A DNA stretch of 64,000 bases, from the NCBI GenBank assembly GCA_943787265.1, contig CALSLT010000037.1, positions 62,001-126,000 on the forward strand, given 5' to 3'. Made by a program: the position numbers and the translations under genes. This DNA comes from an uncultured Planctomycetaceae bacterium (lineage in GTDB: Bacteria > Planctomycetota > Planctomycetia > Planctomycetales > Planctomycetaceae). This document shows, in pieces, positions 11,771 through 21,477 of the stretch (position 1 is the stretch's first letter; every line of letters begins with the position of its first letter). The notes beneath the pieces are model-generated. The model saw only the letters and a list, made by a program, of their open reading frames with translations, made no database searches and had not been told where the DNA came from.

Positions 11771-13873
11771 CTACTGGCAGTTGAGGTAGATCGGGCTCGA
11801 CCAGGCCATGTGGCCGTCTTCCTGCACAACGCAGATGTAGATCGGGTTGTCACCCTTGCCAAGTTGCTTTGCTGTTGGAGTAAATTCCAGCGAGTAATCT
11901 CGAGGTCCGTCGGCTGGAGGCAATCGGTAGGTGGAGATCGCTTTCCCGAGGCCACCTGCTGAACGGGTGCGGCCTTTCATGTCCAGGTCGCCGATTCGGG
12001 CCGTCAGAGACTTCTGCGTTGTCGACAGATCAATTGCTCCAGCCGTCGGTTTCTTTAGGTCTACGATCAATCCAGCGACTCCTCCGGTCGTGATGGATTG
12101 CCATTTCAGGAGCCGATTGCTGAGTTGCTCGCAGCGTTTCTCCTGGTTCCAGAAATTGATTGTTTCGAAGTTCTGAATGCTGTTGCCGGTAACTTTGAGT
12201 TCTCCGTCCCACGTGACCTGTCGGCCTCGTCCGCGAACTTCTGCGCCTTGCCATAGCAGCTTGAGACGGTTGCTGAGATCGGCTTTGCCATAGGTTCGAG
12301 CAGTCTTCAGTACTTTCATGGCGTTGCGAATTTCGATCCGCTCGATGGGAGCTGTTCCTGAGACGCTGATCTGAAACGTCGGGATGCTGTCTTTCTTAGC
12401 GGTGACGACACTGCCCATCGGGTCGCCGTTATCTGTCGCGACGTCGAGAAAGATGCGTGCTCCGGTCGTCCCGTAAACTCGCCGTGACTGGTACGCGTCC
12501 CAGATGTGATCTCGGTCCAGTTTGTCGGCAAGGATGCACGTCAGACCGCCGTAGCTGCCGAATGTGCTTGCTCCTGGATAGCTTGCTCCTGGTCTGCCTT
12601 TGTGCCCATCAGAGTTGGCGACGATGCCAATTCGGTAGCCGCTGCTGAACGCGTCGTCGAGCATCCATTCGAAGGTGCCCCACGCCGAGTGAACCTCGAC
12701 AACCGGCTCCAATCCTTCTCGGTGGCGTTCCAGATCGGCGAAGCGGCCTCCGACATGCGGAACAAGCATTGCTTCGCGACCGCAATTGGCAACGTTGTCA
12801 AAAAGCTCTTCAACCGTGCTGCTGCAAGGCGTGGCCGATTCAGAAGCTTCGACAAGCGCGCGGCTGCTGCGGCTGATGATGCCGCCTTCGTGTTTAAAGA
12901 AGACGTTCCGGTCTCCGCCGAGTCCCGTGTTGCCGCTCCATTCCCAACCGGGGAAGACGATGAAGCGACCGTCTTTGTTGAAGCGAGCAGTCGTGTCGTT
13001 GATCATCTGCCAGAAGTCGTCGGTGATTTGAAAGTCGTTGCCCTGATGCCCGCAGACATCGACGAAGGCTCGGTCGCGAGCAAACTTGAAGTATCCCTCA
13101 ATGGTGTTAGTGCCGACGGTTTCTTCGCTTTGGCCGTGGATGTCCGCCCAGAATCGACCGGGCTGCTGCTCGGCAGAAACGATGCAGGGATTGGTGGTTG
13201 CTGATAGCCCGGTCTCGTCGTCGTTGATCAACGTTCGGAACGGTCCTTCTATGGACGGGGCGGTGCAGGGCACTTTCCAGGGAGTACCAATGGGGTTGCC
13301 CCAGGCATCTTCGCGCTTGACACGTACCGCGATTTTTTTGCCGGTTCTGCCAGTCGTCGGAGCGATGGCTACGAGCTTCGAAGGGACACCGGGACCGATT
13401 CGGAACGTTGGTGACTTCGGCAGTTCTTCATAGACGTACGTGGCGTAACGATCGACCAGGACTTTCAGTTCGAACGTGTCTTCGAGAAACGTCTGCATTC
13501 TCCATCCGGGAGAACCACCTGACGTGTCACCGATTGTCAGTGTGATTGTTTCGCCTTCCCGCAGATATCCTTGCAGGACCTTAACGTGAATCGTCCGTCC
13601 CCACGGTCGGCGAAAGTCTTTGACATCGTATCGAAGTTGCAGGCGAGCACCGTTGGAAGCGACTGCCGTCGTGTAATGCGGCGCCGAGGGATCGTCAAAC
13701 TGAGGCAGTCCGCTATCCGTTGCATATCGCATGACGATTTTGAGCGAGCCCGTGTCGTCGACTCCTGCAAAACCGGCGGTGTAACGCAGCACGCACGTCT
13801 GCCAGCTACCAGCCGTGACCGTGCCTTTCAGCGAGCATGTCACTCGTCCCAGTTCACGTGCAGAATTCGTCAT
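11771..13873 (-). CDS. DUF3604-family protein (PHP-like putative metallohydrolase)
   Basis: A 700-residue protein with the DUF3604 layout. A beta-rich N-terminal part is followed by a PHP-like metal-site region: FWADIHGQSEETVGTNTI near residue 246, VDVCGHQGNDFQ, FPGWEWSG, MLVPHVGG and GIVANSDGHKGRPG near residue 435. These His/Asp-rich motifs are in the order seen in PHP-fold phosphoesterases, but DUF3604 has no well-defined reaction that I can name. No clear signal peptide is visible after ATG 13873. It lies 48 bp downstream of a DUF1559 gene on the same strand, probably co-transcribed. The C-terminal region after residue 550 is unassigned. Confidence 0.75.
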   Translation of the reverse strand: MTNSARELGRVTCSLKGTVTAGSWQTCVLRYTAGFAGVDDTGSLKIVMRYATDSGLPQFDDPSAPHYTTAVASNGARLQLRYDVKDFRRPWGRTIHVKVLQGYLREGETITLTIGDTSGGSPGWRMQTFLEDTFELKVLVDRYATYVYEELPKSPTFRIGPGVPSKLVAIAPTTGRTGKKIAVRVKREDAWGNPIGTPWKVPCTAPSIEGPFRTLINDDETGLSATTNPCIVSAEQQPGRFWADIHGQSEETVGTNTIEGYFKFARDRAFVDVCGHQGNDFQITDDFWQMINDTTARFNKDGRFIVFPGWEWSGNTGLGGDRNVFFKHEGGIISRSSRALVEASESATPCSSTVEELFDNVANCGREAMLVPHVGGRFADLERHREGLEPVVEVHSAWGTFEWMLDDAFSSGYRIGIVANSDGHKGRPGASYPGASTFGSYGGLTCILADKLDRDHIWDAYQSRRVYGTTGARIFLDVATDNGDPMGSVVTAKKDSIPTFQISVSGTAPIERIEIRNAMKVLKTARTYGKADLSNRLKLLWQGAEVRGRGRQVTWDGELKVTGNSIQNFETINFWNQEKRCEQLSNRLLKWQSITTGGVAGLIVDLKKPTAGAIDLSTTQKSLTARIGDLDMKGRTRSAGGLGKAISTYRLPPADGPRDYSLEFTPTAKQLGKGDNPIYICVVQEDGHMAWSSPIYLNCQ

Positions 13874-13921
13874 GAGGTTCCTGATTCCCGAAGTGTCAGA
13901 TCCTGGTGAGCGGGCTGTCGT

Positions 13922-14875
13922 CTAAAAATCTCCAAGCACCTCTTCGTTCTGCATTGAGCCCAGTGCAGCGAAGGTTTTTATGTCGATCGAATCTGCGATG
14001 AATCGAATGGAACCATCGGCGAGCCCAACGTGAACCCCACCGACGTGGTCACTACCTGGCTCTTCAAAGAATTTGCTGTTGGGCCCACGGCACCGATTGC
14101 TGCATGTTGAAAAAACTGTTGGCGATCCACCAATGGCCCAACCATCCTGGCTGAAGTTGCCAGTTGAAATATCGAGCCGCTCAAGTTCTCCGAGCATGAT
14201 TGTGTTGGTCATGCCGTCCGTGATTTCTCGAATCCGTGTTGCTGAGTTTACACGAAACATACCCTTGCAGGGGGCTTCCGGTCGGTTACCGGTTGCGACT
14301 CGCCAGAACTCGTGAGTTCCGCAGTCGTGGAATCCGTTGCACGCTCCTAAGCACGTGCCGTAGTCGTTGCCGCCTTTTGACCAACCTTGAAACATTCTGG
14401 CGTCGCTTCTGGCATCACTCCGCCGCGACGGGCAATAGAAGAAAGAAATGTCAGTCTCTCCGACGCTACGGTTTCCCGACGGGCTGAGTTCAAAGTCCCA
14501 CTCTTCGTAAAGAGTGTTTTTTTCGACGTACGGTAAAATCTGCAGCATCCAGCTCGTCCCATGAACTCCCGCTCCGGACTGTGCTTCAGTCCAGGAATCG
14601 GAAGCACCGAAGCCAAATCCCAGGCTGCAGATCACGACTGTAGCCTGGGGATTGACTGTCACCAGAGCTGGCGGAAACGTCGTGTGAGTTTCTTCGTAGT
14701 TGTGAAGGGCCACTGCCAGTTGCTTCAGATTGTTTTTGCACTGAGCTCGGCGAGCAGCTTCGCGAGCTTGCTGGACGGCTGGTAACAGTAGCGCGACGAG
14801 AATCGCAATGATCGCGATGACGACGAGCAGTTCGATCAACGTGAATCCACGGCGTTGTCGAGAGTTTATCGTCAT
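13922..14875 (-). CDS. DUF1559 protein with type IV prepilin N-terminus
   Basis: A 317-residue pseudopilin-like protein of the DUF1559 family, which is greatly expanded in planctomycetes. The N-terminus has the prepilin cleavage and methylation text RRGFTLIELLVVIAIIAIL, followed by the hydrophobic helix and REAARRAQCKNNLKQLA. The C-terminus has the family's H-x-G-G-V-x-V-x-x-A-D-G-S pattern (HVGGVHVGLADGS). I placed the start at ATG 14875-14873, just before the prepilin leader and preceded by AAAGGA on the coding strand; a longer frame from 14977 has no leader-like text. These proteins are thought to be exported and processed by prepilin peptidase; their role is unknown. The DUF3604 gene follows 48 bp later. 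Confidence 0.9.
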   Translation of the reverse strand: MTINSRQRRGFTLIELLVVIAIIAILVALLLPAVQQAREAARRAQCKNNLKQLAVALHNYEETHTTFPPALVTVNPQATVVICSLGFGFGASDSWTEAQSGAGVHGTSWMLQILPYVEKNTLYEEWDFELSPSGNRSVGETDISFFYCPSRRSDARSDARMFQGWSKGGNDYGTCLGACNGFHDCGTHEFWRVATGNRPEAPCKGMFRVNSATRIREITDGMTNTIMLGELERLDISTGNFSQDGWAIGGSPTVFSTCSNRCRGPNSKFFEEPGSDHVGGVHVGLADGSIRFIADSIDIKTFAALGSMQNEEVLGDF

Positions 14876-15283
14876 TGCTGAATCCTTTGTTGGCCGCTGA
14901 GAAAATGTGCAGAGTGTGTATATCGATATTTCGGTTGCGCCGGCCATTGAAACCAAACTCAGGCTTGCTTCGGGCAATCTGATATCTATCTAAGTCGAAA
15001 CGTGAAACGCCTGCACACGACAACAGAATCGTGGCTCGGCTCGTTCGTTACAAGCGGAACAGGCGGTTCCTGCTGCCTTATGCCCGGTTCATGTCTGCCT
15101 GGTCAGTTCTGTCCGTGCCGGTTTCTGGTCTATGATCTGGATGTTGTTGCAGTTTGCGCAGAGTCTTCAAACTGACATCCGATTGGGACTGCAACGTTTA
15201 TGACGAATAGTTCCGACGCTCCGGCTGTTTTCAGGCAGGAGTGTCGGCGACTCATGCTGTATTGAGACTTGGAGAGACGGATC
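14876..15283. other. Divergent intergenic region between DUF1559 and TPP2-like genes
   Basis: This 408-base gap carries the upstream regions of two divergent genes. A ribosome binding site (GGAGAGACGG at 15271-15280) precedes the plus-strand gene. A small inverted repeat AGTTTG/CAAACT occurs at 15151-15173 with an 11-base loop. No convincing promoter pair or coding frame was found. Confidence 0.5.
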
Positions 15284-18200
15284 ATGCGGGAACGTAATGC
15301 CGTGGCGTACTGGCTTTTGCTTTCGGTCAGCACTCTGTTGTTTGGGATTATCGAGTCGGGCCAAGCTGCCGAGCCGGATTTGGCGAGTTCTGAACGTGAG
15401 GCGGCCGAGACGATCTACGGTCTGATGCCTCGGCAGGAGACCGGCGCTCTCGATTTCCTCGAACAGCATCCCGAATACGACGGTCGTGGAGTTGTCGTGG
15501 CGATTTTCGACACCGGTGTTGATCCGGGAGTCGTGGGTCTGCAGACGACTCCGGACGGACGTCCCAAGGTTATCGACATTGTCGACGCGACCGGATCGGG
15601 CGATGTCGACATGTCCAAAGTCGCCACGCCGGAAGACGGAAAAGTCACCGGCCTGAGCGGGCGAGTTCTGACACTCGATCCGAAATGGAAGCTGTCAGAC
15701 GGAGAGGTTCGCATCGGCATGAAAGCTGGATACGAGCTTTATCCACACGAACTTGTGGGCCGAGTCAAAGAACACCGTCGAAAAGAATTCATGCAGAAGC
15801 AGCAGAAGCTTGAGAACGAACTGCGAGGCCAGATCGAAAACTTCGTCAAAGACGACAAGGACAAGTCGCAGGTCGACAAGGCTGAACTGGAGAAACGACT
15901 CGCTGCTTTGATCGCAGCCGGGAAGAGCTACAAAGATCCGGGACCGCTTTATGACTGCGTCGTTTTTCACGATGGCGGGCATTTGCGAGCGGTTGTCGAC
16001 ACGGACGAAGACGGAGACCTCGCCGACGAAAAGGCGATGACAAATTACCGCGTCGCTCGTGAGTATGCTCAGTTCGACAAGGTGTCATTGCTGAACTTTG
16101 GAGTAAACATCTACGAAGGCGGCAAAGTGCTGTCGATCGTCGCTGACGCGCATCCGCATGGGACTCACGTGGCGGGCATCGTCGCGGGCTACTATCCGGA
16201 TCAGCCTGAGTGGAACGGCGTTGCTCCTGGAGCTCAGATTGTTTCGGTCAAGATTGGCGACACTTACATCGACGGCATGGAAACCGGACAGGCTCTGATC
16301 CGAGGTACGAAGACGGTTCTTGAGAACAATTGCGACCTCGTCAACATGAGCTTCGGCGAGCCGACGAAGGCTCCCAACAAGGGGCTCATTATTCGGTACT
16401 TTGACGAACTGGTCACGAAGCACGGAGTCATTTTCTGCGCGAGTGCCGGTAACTCGGGACCGGCCTTGTCGACAGTTGGTGCTCCAGGTGGAACTTCCTC
16501 ATCGCTGATCGGAATCGGAGCACACGTTTCACCGAAGATGATGGAAGCTCAGTACGCACTTCGCGAGACGTTTTCGGACCGACCTTACACATGGAGCTCT
16601 CGCGGCCCGACTTTCGACGGCGACATCGGTGTGAACCTGTTTGCTCCGGGCGGTGCATTTGCCCCCGTCCCGCAGTGGACTCTCCAAAAGAGTATGCAGA
16701 TGAACGGGACGTCGATGGCGTCGCCTAACTGCTGCGGAAACTTCGCTCTCGTTCTGTCCGGATTGAAGACAGAGAAAGTTGCCTACAACCCGGAAAGTGT
16801 ACGGCGAGCCTTCGAAAACACGGCTCAGTGGATCGACGATGCGTCACCGTGGGCTCAAGGGGCGGGACTGATTCAGACTCCGGCTGCCTTCGACGCATTG
16901 AAGCGTGACGTGGATCGAAACTCCGAGATGTACCGGCTCGAAGCTACTCTTTCGAATGGTAACCGCGGAGTTTACCTGCGCGAGCCACACGAAGCCGGTG
17001 ACGACGCTGAGCCGCAGGAATACCGAGTGACCGTCAAGCCTCTGTTCCATCAGGACGCGACGAGTCAGGAAAAGGTCGACTTCCGAATTCGCCTCAAACT
17101 TCAAAGCACCGAGGACTGGGTTCAGGTCGGTCCCGAATCAACGCTGTCATCGGTAGGCGACATGATTTCCGTTTTTGTTAATCCAACAGACCTTGAGCCG
17201 GGTGCACACTACGCCGAAGTTCAAGGGATCGATCCGGATCATCCTGAACGAGGGCCGCTGTTCCGACTTCCTGTGACCGTTCTCCGGGCCGTTCCGACGG
17301 TCGAAGGGGAGGACGACGAGTTCCGCGAAGACCTTGAAGAAGAACGAATCGCGCACCTCGTTGACGGCTGGATGGAAGAGCACATTGAGGACATGGCTCC
17401 CGGCCGGATCGAGCGTCGATTTGTTGCCGTTCCTGACGGAGCGACCTGGGTTGATTTGCGATTCCACATGGAAGCACATGACAACGGTGGCCGAGCCCGC
17501 ATGTTCATGGTTCATGCCTTGCAGGCAATTCCCGGTTTGACGAATCGCGACGGTGAGAAAAACAACTTCGTCGTTCTGGAGCCCGAGACTCCGAAGGTTG
17601 TCAGCTTTCCTGTTCAGCCATGCCGCACAATGGAGTTGGCGATTTCGCAATACTGGAGCAGTCTTGGTGACTGCGACCTGCACTACGAATTAACTTTCCA
17701 CGGAGTGACTCCCGATCAGCGCGAAGTGCGACTTCAGCCCGGCGATCAGGCCGTACAAGTCGAAGTTTCGACGCCGCTGCAATACGAGAGGCTCGCTCCG
17801 TCGGCGAAGCTGACAACAGTCCGACGGCTGGTGAAACCGTCATCCGCAAAGATCACTCAGCTTGCTGAAGATCGGGACGGCTTCGATGAAGACCGACGAT
17901 TCCATTTGCTCGAACTGAGTTACCCGATTGAACAGAAGTCTGGCGGTTCGGTCACTCCGAGTTTCGCGAAGACGGGTGATCTGCTTTACGACTCAGAATA
18001 CGGTGGGCATGTCTGGGCAATCTTTGAAAAGAATGGTCGTCGAGTCGCCACCGACGATATCTGGCCTGACGCGGTTTCACTGGGCAAAGGCAGCTACACG
18101 CTGAAGCTCTGGCTGCGGCACGATCATCGGTCGAAGCTGGAATCACTCAAGTCGTCAGTCATGTCGCTGGATCGTTCGCTTGGTTCACCGGTTTCACTTT

Positions 18201-19222
18201 CGGTCTACTCGACTTTGATTGACGCCATGCAGGGCGGGGCGAAGTTCCGCAGCAAGTGGCTCGCGCCGGGGCAGAAACAAAGGCTGTTCGTCTCAAACGT
18301 TTCGTCAGCTCCGTCAGGAACGCTTGCTGGCGACATTCTTCTGGGATCGATCACGTACGGTGAAGAAGGAACTCACGACGGGGCAGGGCAGTTGCCAGGC
18401 GGATTCCCGGTCAGTGCGGTCGTTTCGACGACTCATGCAGTGTCGGCATCTTCAGGAAGTGGTTCCGCGAAGTCTTCGCTGGAAAGCTTTGACGAACCAC
18501 TGGCTGGTGATGCCGCAAAGAATCCTCAAGCAAAGCTTGGTCGCAAATTGCGAGAAGCGAGACTGGAGTTCCTCAACTCGCTGTCAGTCGAATCCGACCG
18601 GAAAGCCTTTGATCGGCTTGTCGAAGAGGCGTTAAAGAAGGACGACAGTGATCTGACGGTTCTTGTCGCGAAGCTTCGGAAGCTCGATGACGAGAAGTCG
18701 CGGAAAGAGCGGCTCGACGAAGTCGTCGAGGCCGCAGACGCCGTGCTGGCTCAGTTGGACGAAGGAGCGATCGCTCTGGCACTGACGGGGCGATCGGCTG
18801 CCGACGACAAGGCTGCGACAAAGGCTCGCAAGAGTGCCGAGAAGAAAAAGGCCTTGCTGATCGACACGCTATACCGCAAAGGCCGGGCACTAGGTTACAT
18901 GGAACTGCCGGAAGTCATTGCGAAGAATCCAATCAAAGACAAGGCCGCTCACGAGAAGGAATTCGAGGTAACCTACAAAGCCCTCAGCAAATGGGTGGAC
19001 CCAACCGGTAGCGATTATTTTCTGTTGCACATCCGGCGAGCCGCTCGCAAACAGCAGCTCGGCGAGTCACTCAAATGGCTCAACAAGTACAGCAGTGGAG
19101 CCGCTCCCAACTACTGGTACTTCGAAAAACGCCGCAAACTCTACGAAGCGCTCGGCTGGAACCACCTCGCCGAAAACGCCTGGCAAATCCGCACGTCGCA
19201 CTTCCCGAACGGAAAGCCGTAA
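15284..19222 (+). CDS. Tripeptidyl-peptidase II-like subtilase, exported
   Basis: Giant S8 serine peptidase (1312 residues) matching eukaryotic tripeptidyl peptidase II, which trims tripeptides from free N-termini. The catalytic residues are visible: Asp76 in VAIFDTGVDPG, His292 in AHPHGTHVAG, oxyanion Asn390 in CASAGNSGPA and Ser477 in MNGTSMASP. The long Asp-His insert (216 residues) and the Asn-Ser spacing (87) match the human enzyme (Asp44, His264, Asn362, Ser449). A signal peptide-like stretch follows the start (YWLLLSVSTLLFGIIESGQAAE), so the product is probably exported, unlike the cytosolic eukaryotic enzyme. ATG 15284 is chosen because GGAGAG lies just upstream; the TTG at 15269 overlaps that site. 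The frame is unbroken for 3.9 kb. The C-terminal 350 residues are Lys/Glu-rich and helical in character. Confidence 0.9.
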   Translation: MRERNAVAYWLLLSVSTLLFGIIESGQAAEPDLASSEREAAETIYGLMPRQETGALDFLEQHPEYDGRGVVVAIFDTGVDPGVVGLQTTPDGRPKVIDIVDATGSGDVDMSKVATPEDGKVTGLSGRVLTLDPKWKLSDGEVRIGMKAGYELYPHELVGRVKEHRRKEFMQKQQKLENELRGQIENFVKDDKDKSQVDKAELEKRLAALIAAGKSYKDPGPLYDCVVFHDGGHLRAVVDTDEDGDLADEKAMTNYRVAREYAQFDKVSLLNFGVNIYEGGKVLSIVADAHPHGTHVAGIVAGYYPDQPEWNGVAPGAQIVSVKIGDTYIDGMETGQALIRGTKTVLENNCDLVNMSFGEPTKAPNKGLIIRYFDELVTKHGVIFCASAGNSGPALSTVGAPGGTSSSLIGIGAHVSPKMMEAQYALRETFSDRPYTWSSRGPTFDGDIGVNLFAPGGAFAPVPQWTLQKSMQMNGTSMASPNCCGNFALVLSGLKTEKVAYNPESVRRAFENTAQWIDDASPWAQGAGLIQTPAAFDALKRDVDRNSEMYRLEATLSNGNRGVYLREPHEAGDDAEPQEYRVTVKPLFHQDATSQEKVDFRIRLKLQSTEDWVQVGPESTLSSVGDMISVFVNPTDLEPGAHYAEVQGIDPDHPERGPLFRLPVTVLRAVPTVEGEDDEFREDLEEERIAHLVDGWMEEHIEDMAPGRIERRFVAVPDGATWVDLRFHMEAHDNGGRARMFMVHALQAIPGLTNRDGEKNNFVVLEPETPKVVSFPVQPCRTMELAISQYWSSLGDCDLHYELTFHGVTPDQREVRLQPGDQAVQVEVSTPLQYERLAPSAKLTTVRRLVKPSSAKITQLAEDRDGFDEDRRFHLLELSYPIEQKSGGSVTPSFAKTGDLLYDSEYGGHVWAIFEKNGRRVATDDIWPDAVSLGKGSYTLKLWLRHDHRSKLESLKSSVMSLDRSLGSPVSLSVYSTLIDAMQGGAKFRSKWLAPGQKQRLFVSNVSSAPSGTLAGDILLGSITYGEEGTHDGAGQLPGGFPVSAVVSTTHAVSASSGSGSAKSSLESFDEPLAGDAAKNPQAKLGRKLREARLEFLNSLSVESDRKAFDRLVEEALKKDDSDLTVLVAKLRKLDDEKSRKERLDEVVEAADAVLAQLDEGAIALALTGRSAADDKAATKARKSAEKKKALLIDTLYRKGRALGYMELPEVIAKNPIKDKAAHEKEFEVTYKALSKWVDPTGSDYFLLHIRRAARKQQLGESLKWLNKYSSGAAPNYWYFEKRRKLYEALGWNHLAENAWQIRTSHFPNGKP

Positions 19223-19486
19223 CGCGTTGAGGTGTTCAGGTTGAGGAAGTCAATAGACGGCTCGCGTTGGGTTCAAATTCCTGTCGCGAGCTGTCTTTAT
19301 GCGCTGAAAGCAATCATGGAAAACTGTCGGCCAGGACGCCGAGGCTTGAGACTACGAGAGAATGGTGGTCGGGAACTTTGCGGATCGCTGACGTGGCGAT
19401 TCGAGAACTGGTAAGTTCATTACAGTTCCTCGCCGTCTTGCTGCGAGAAGTTTCAGTGCGAACACTCGGTGCTCGGAAGCAACGCC

Positions 19487-21352
19487 ATGATTCGACTTTA
19501 CCTCTGCCTGGTTTTTGCGGCGCTGGCTGGTCAATCCGCCATTGCTCAGCAGTCCGTACGAACTCAGAAGGCGGAAGAACGCACGCCACTTCAATATCTG
19601 CTGTACATGCCGAATGCTGAGTCGAGACCGACCGATGGGTTTCCGCTCGTTCTGTTTCTTCACGGCGGTGGCGAAGGCGGGAACGATATTAAAAAGGTCA
19701 AGAAGCACGGTCTGCCGAAACTGATCGAGGGAGAGAAATCGTTCCCGTTCATTGTGGTCTCGCCGCAGAATCCGAGTGAGACTCAGTTTTGGGATGATCA
19801 GCAGTTGATCCGTCTTCTGAACGAACTCGAAGCGGAGCTTCCCGTCGATCCGTCCAGAATCTACCTGACCGGATTGAGTCGAGGCGGATACGGAGCGTGG
19901 CGACTGGCGATTCAGAATCCGGATCGATTCGCGGCGGTCGTCCCGATCTCCGGCGGCGGGGCCGTACCTTACGCGAAGAAGTTGAAGGACGTGCCGACGT
20001 GGGTTTTTCACGGAGCCAAGGACCGAGTGATCCCACTGGTTGAGTCACAACGAATGGTGGACGCTCTGCGAGAAGCAGACGGCAACGTGAAGTTCACGAT
20101 TTACCCGGAGGCGGGGCACGATGCGTGGACCGAGACCTACGACAACCCCGAACTCTACAAGTGGCTGCTTGAGCAGAAACTGGCAGGGGCTGATCCAGGC
20201 GGACGCTCCGATGCAGCATCGAACGAGTCGACGGACAAGACCGACGACACAGTTTCGATAAAGACTGACTTTCCAGGTGGGAACGCGATCGTCGAAAAAA
20301 TCGAAGGCGACGTGGTGACACTGAAGCCGGATCTTCGAGGCGGGCGTGACTGGTTCTACTGGTCGATTGAGTGCCAGACCAATTCACCCCGAAAGCTGCG
20401 GTTCGTGTTGCCCGAGAAAAAGTATGCGAGCAACATCGGCATGCAGGGGCCGGCGATCAGCAGTGACGGTGGCCAGACCTGGAGCTGGCTCGGGGCAGAT
20501 TCTGTTGACGGGGCAACCTTCGAATGCGCATTTGAGGCCAACAGGCCGTTGCGACTGTCCGTCACGATTCCCTACATGCAGAGCAACCTCGACCGAATGT
20601 TGGGTGAACACAAAGCCAACGATCATCTTACCGTCACAGAGTTAGCGAGAACTCGCGAAGGTCGTCCTGTCGAATTGTTGCAGATCGGCCAGCCGGGCGA
20701 CGGCCGAATTCCCGTGTTGACGACCGCTCGGCATCACGCCTGCGAAACGATGGCGAGTTATCTGTTGGAAGGGTTTCTGCGGGCGGCGATGTCCGATACC
20801 GAAGCGGGCAGGGCATTCCGAAAGCGATACGTGCTCTACAGTGTACCGATCGTCGACAAAGACGGAGTCCACAACGGTGATCAGGGCAAGAACCGGAACC
20901 CACACGACCACAACCGGGATTACCTCGACAATACGTCGGACGGCCAGCCGCTGTATCCCGAAGTGGCTGCGATCATGAAGCTGCGAGAAGCCAAAGACAT
21001 TCGCATCGCTGTTGACTTCCACTGTCCGACATTGTGGATGGACTATCACCAGGTGATCTACTTCGTCGGTCCGAAAGACATCCCCGCAAACAACCACCCC
21101 AACGTCACGCAGCTCGCCGGCCTGATCAAAGCTCAGTTCCCGAAGACCGCTCCCCGAGGCTGCCTGATCATGCTGAAGAGCAAACGAACCCCGGGGCATT
21201 TCTCGGACTACTTCTCGCGCGGCGACAATGCCATCATGGCCACAACACTCGAATTCCCATACGCCTCACCCGGCAAGAACATGACACCAGCGGCCTGTGT
21301 GGGCTACGGTGAGATGCTGCTTCGGGCATGGAACCAGGCAGAGTACGAGTAG
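19487..21352 (+). CDS. Fused alpha/beta-hydrolase esterase and M14 zinc carboxypeptidase, exported
   Basis: One 621-residue frame joins two hydrolases. Residues 1-20 are a signal peptide (MIRLYLCLVFAALAGQSAIAQ). Residues 35-230 form a PHB-depolymerase/prolyl-oligopeptidase-like alpha/beta hydrolase: LFLHGGGEGG oxyanion loop, nucleophile Ser131 in TGLSRGGYG, Asp179 in HGAKDRVIP and His211 in EAGHDAW. After a Ser/Asp-rich linker comes a beta domain (WFYWSIECQTN...) like the one preceding Nna1/CCP carboxypeptidases, then an M14 domain with zinc ligands His417 and Glu420 (HHACETM) and His512 (VDFHCPT), and putative catalytic Glu589 (TTLEFPYAS). All key residues of both domains are present. Likely a periplasmic or secreted enzyme that deacylates and trims the same substrate. 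ATG 19487 is preferred over GTG 19469 because it opens the signal peptide. Confidence 0.85.
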   Translation: MIRLYLCLVFAALAGQSAIAQQSVRTQKAEERTPLQYLLYMPNAESRPTDGFPLVLFLHGGGEGGNDIKKVKKHGLPKLIEGEKSFPFIVVSPQNPSETQFWDDQQLIRLLNELEAELPVDPSRIYLTGLSRGGYGAWRLAIQNPDRFAAVVPISGGGAVPYAKKLKDVPTWVFHGAKDRVIPLVESQRMVDALREADGNVKFTIYPEAGHDAWTETYDNPELYKWLLEQKLAGADPGGRSDAASNESTDKTDDTVSIKTDFPGGNAIVEKIEGDVVTLKPDLRGGRDWFYWSIECQTNSPRKLRFVLPEKKYASNIGMQGPAISSDGGQTWSWLGADSVDGATFECAFEANRPLRLSVTIPYMQSNLDRMLGEHKANDHLTVTELARTREGRPVELLQIGQPGDGRIPVLTTARHHACETMASYLLEGFLRAAMSDTEAGRAFRKRYVLYSVPIVDKDGVHNGDQGKNRNPHDHNRDYLDNTSDGQPLYPEVAAIMKLREAKDIRIAVDFHCPTLWMDYHQVIYFVGPKDIPANNHPNVTQLAGLIKAQFPKTAPRGCLIMLKSKRTPGHFSDYFSRGDNAIMATTLEFPYASPGKNMTPAACVGYGEMLLRAWNQAEYE

Positions 21353-21477
21353 CTGCTGGAGTGAATTGCAGCGTATATTTTGCAACTTGTCCCGAACTCG
21401 CAGTATTCATCGTCTCCTACCGAGATCATAATGCCGAGTGTGGCAAAGTTAGCGAATACTGAGTTTGAGGATTCTTC

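Noticed and set aside
12506..13204. 232-codon open frame on the plus strand
   Set aside because: It is antisense to the DUF3604 gene and has no ribosome binding site or family text.
19271..19290. GGTTCAAATTC resembles a tRNA T-loop
   Set aside because: The flanking bases do not form a T-stem, and no acceptor, D-arm or anticodon stem can be drawn around it.
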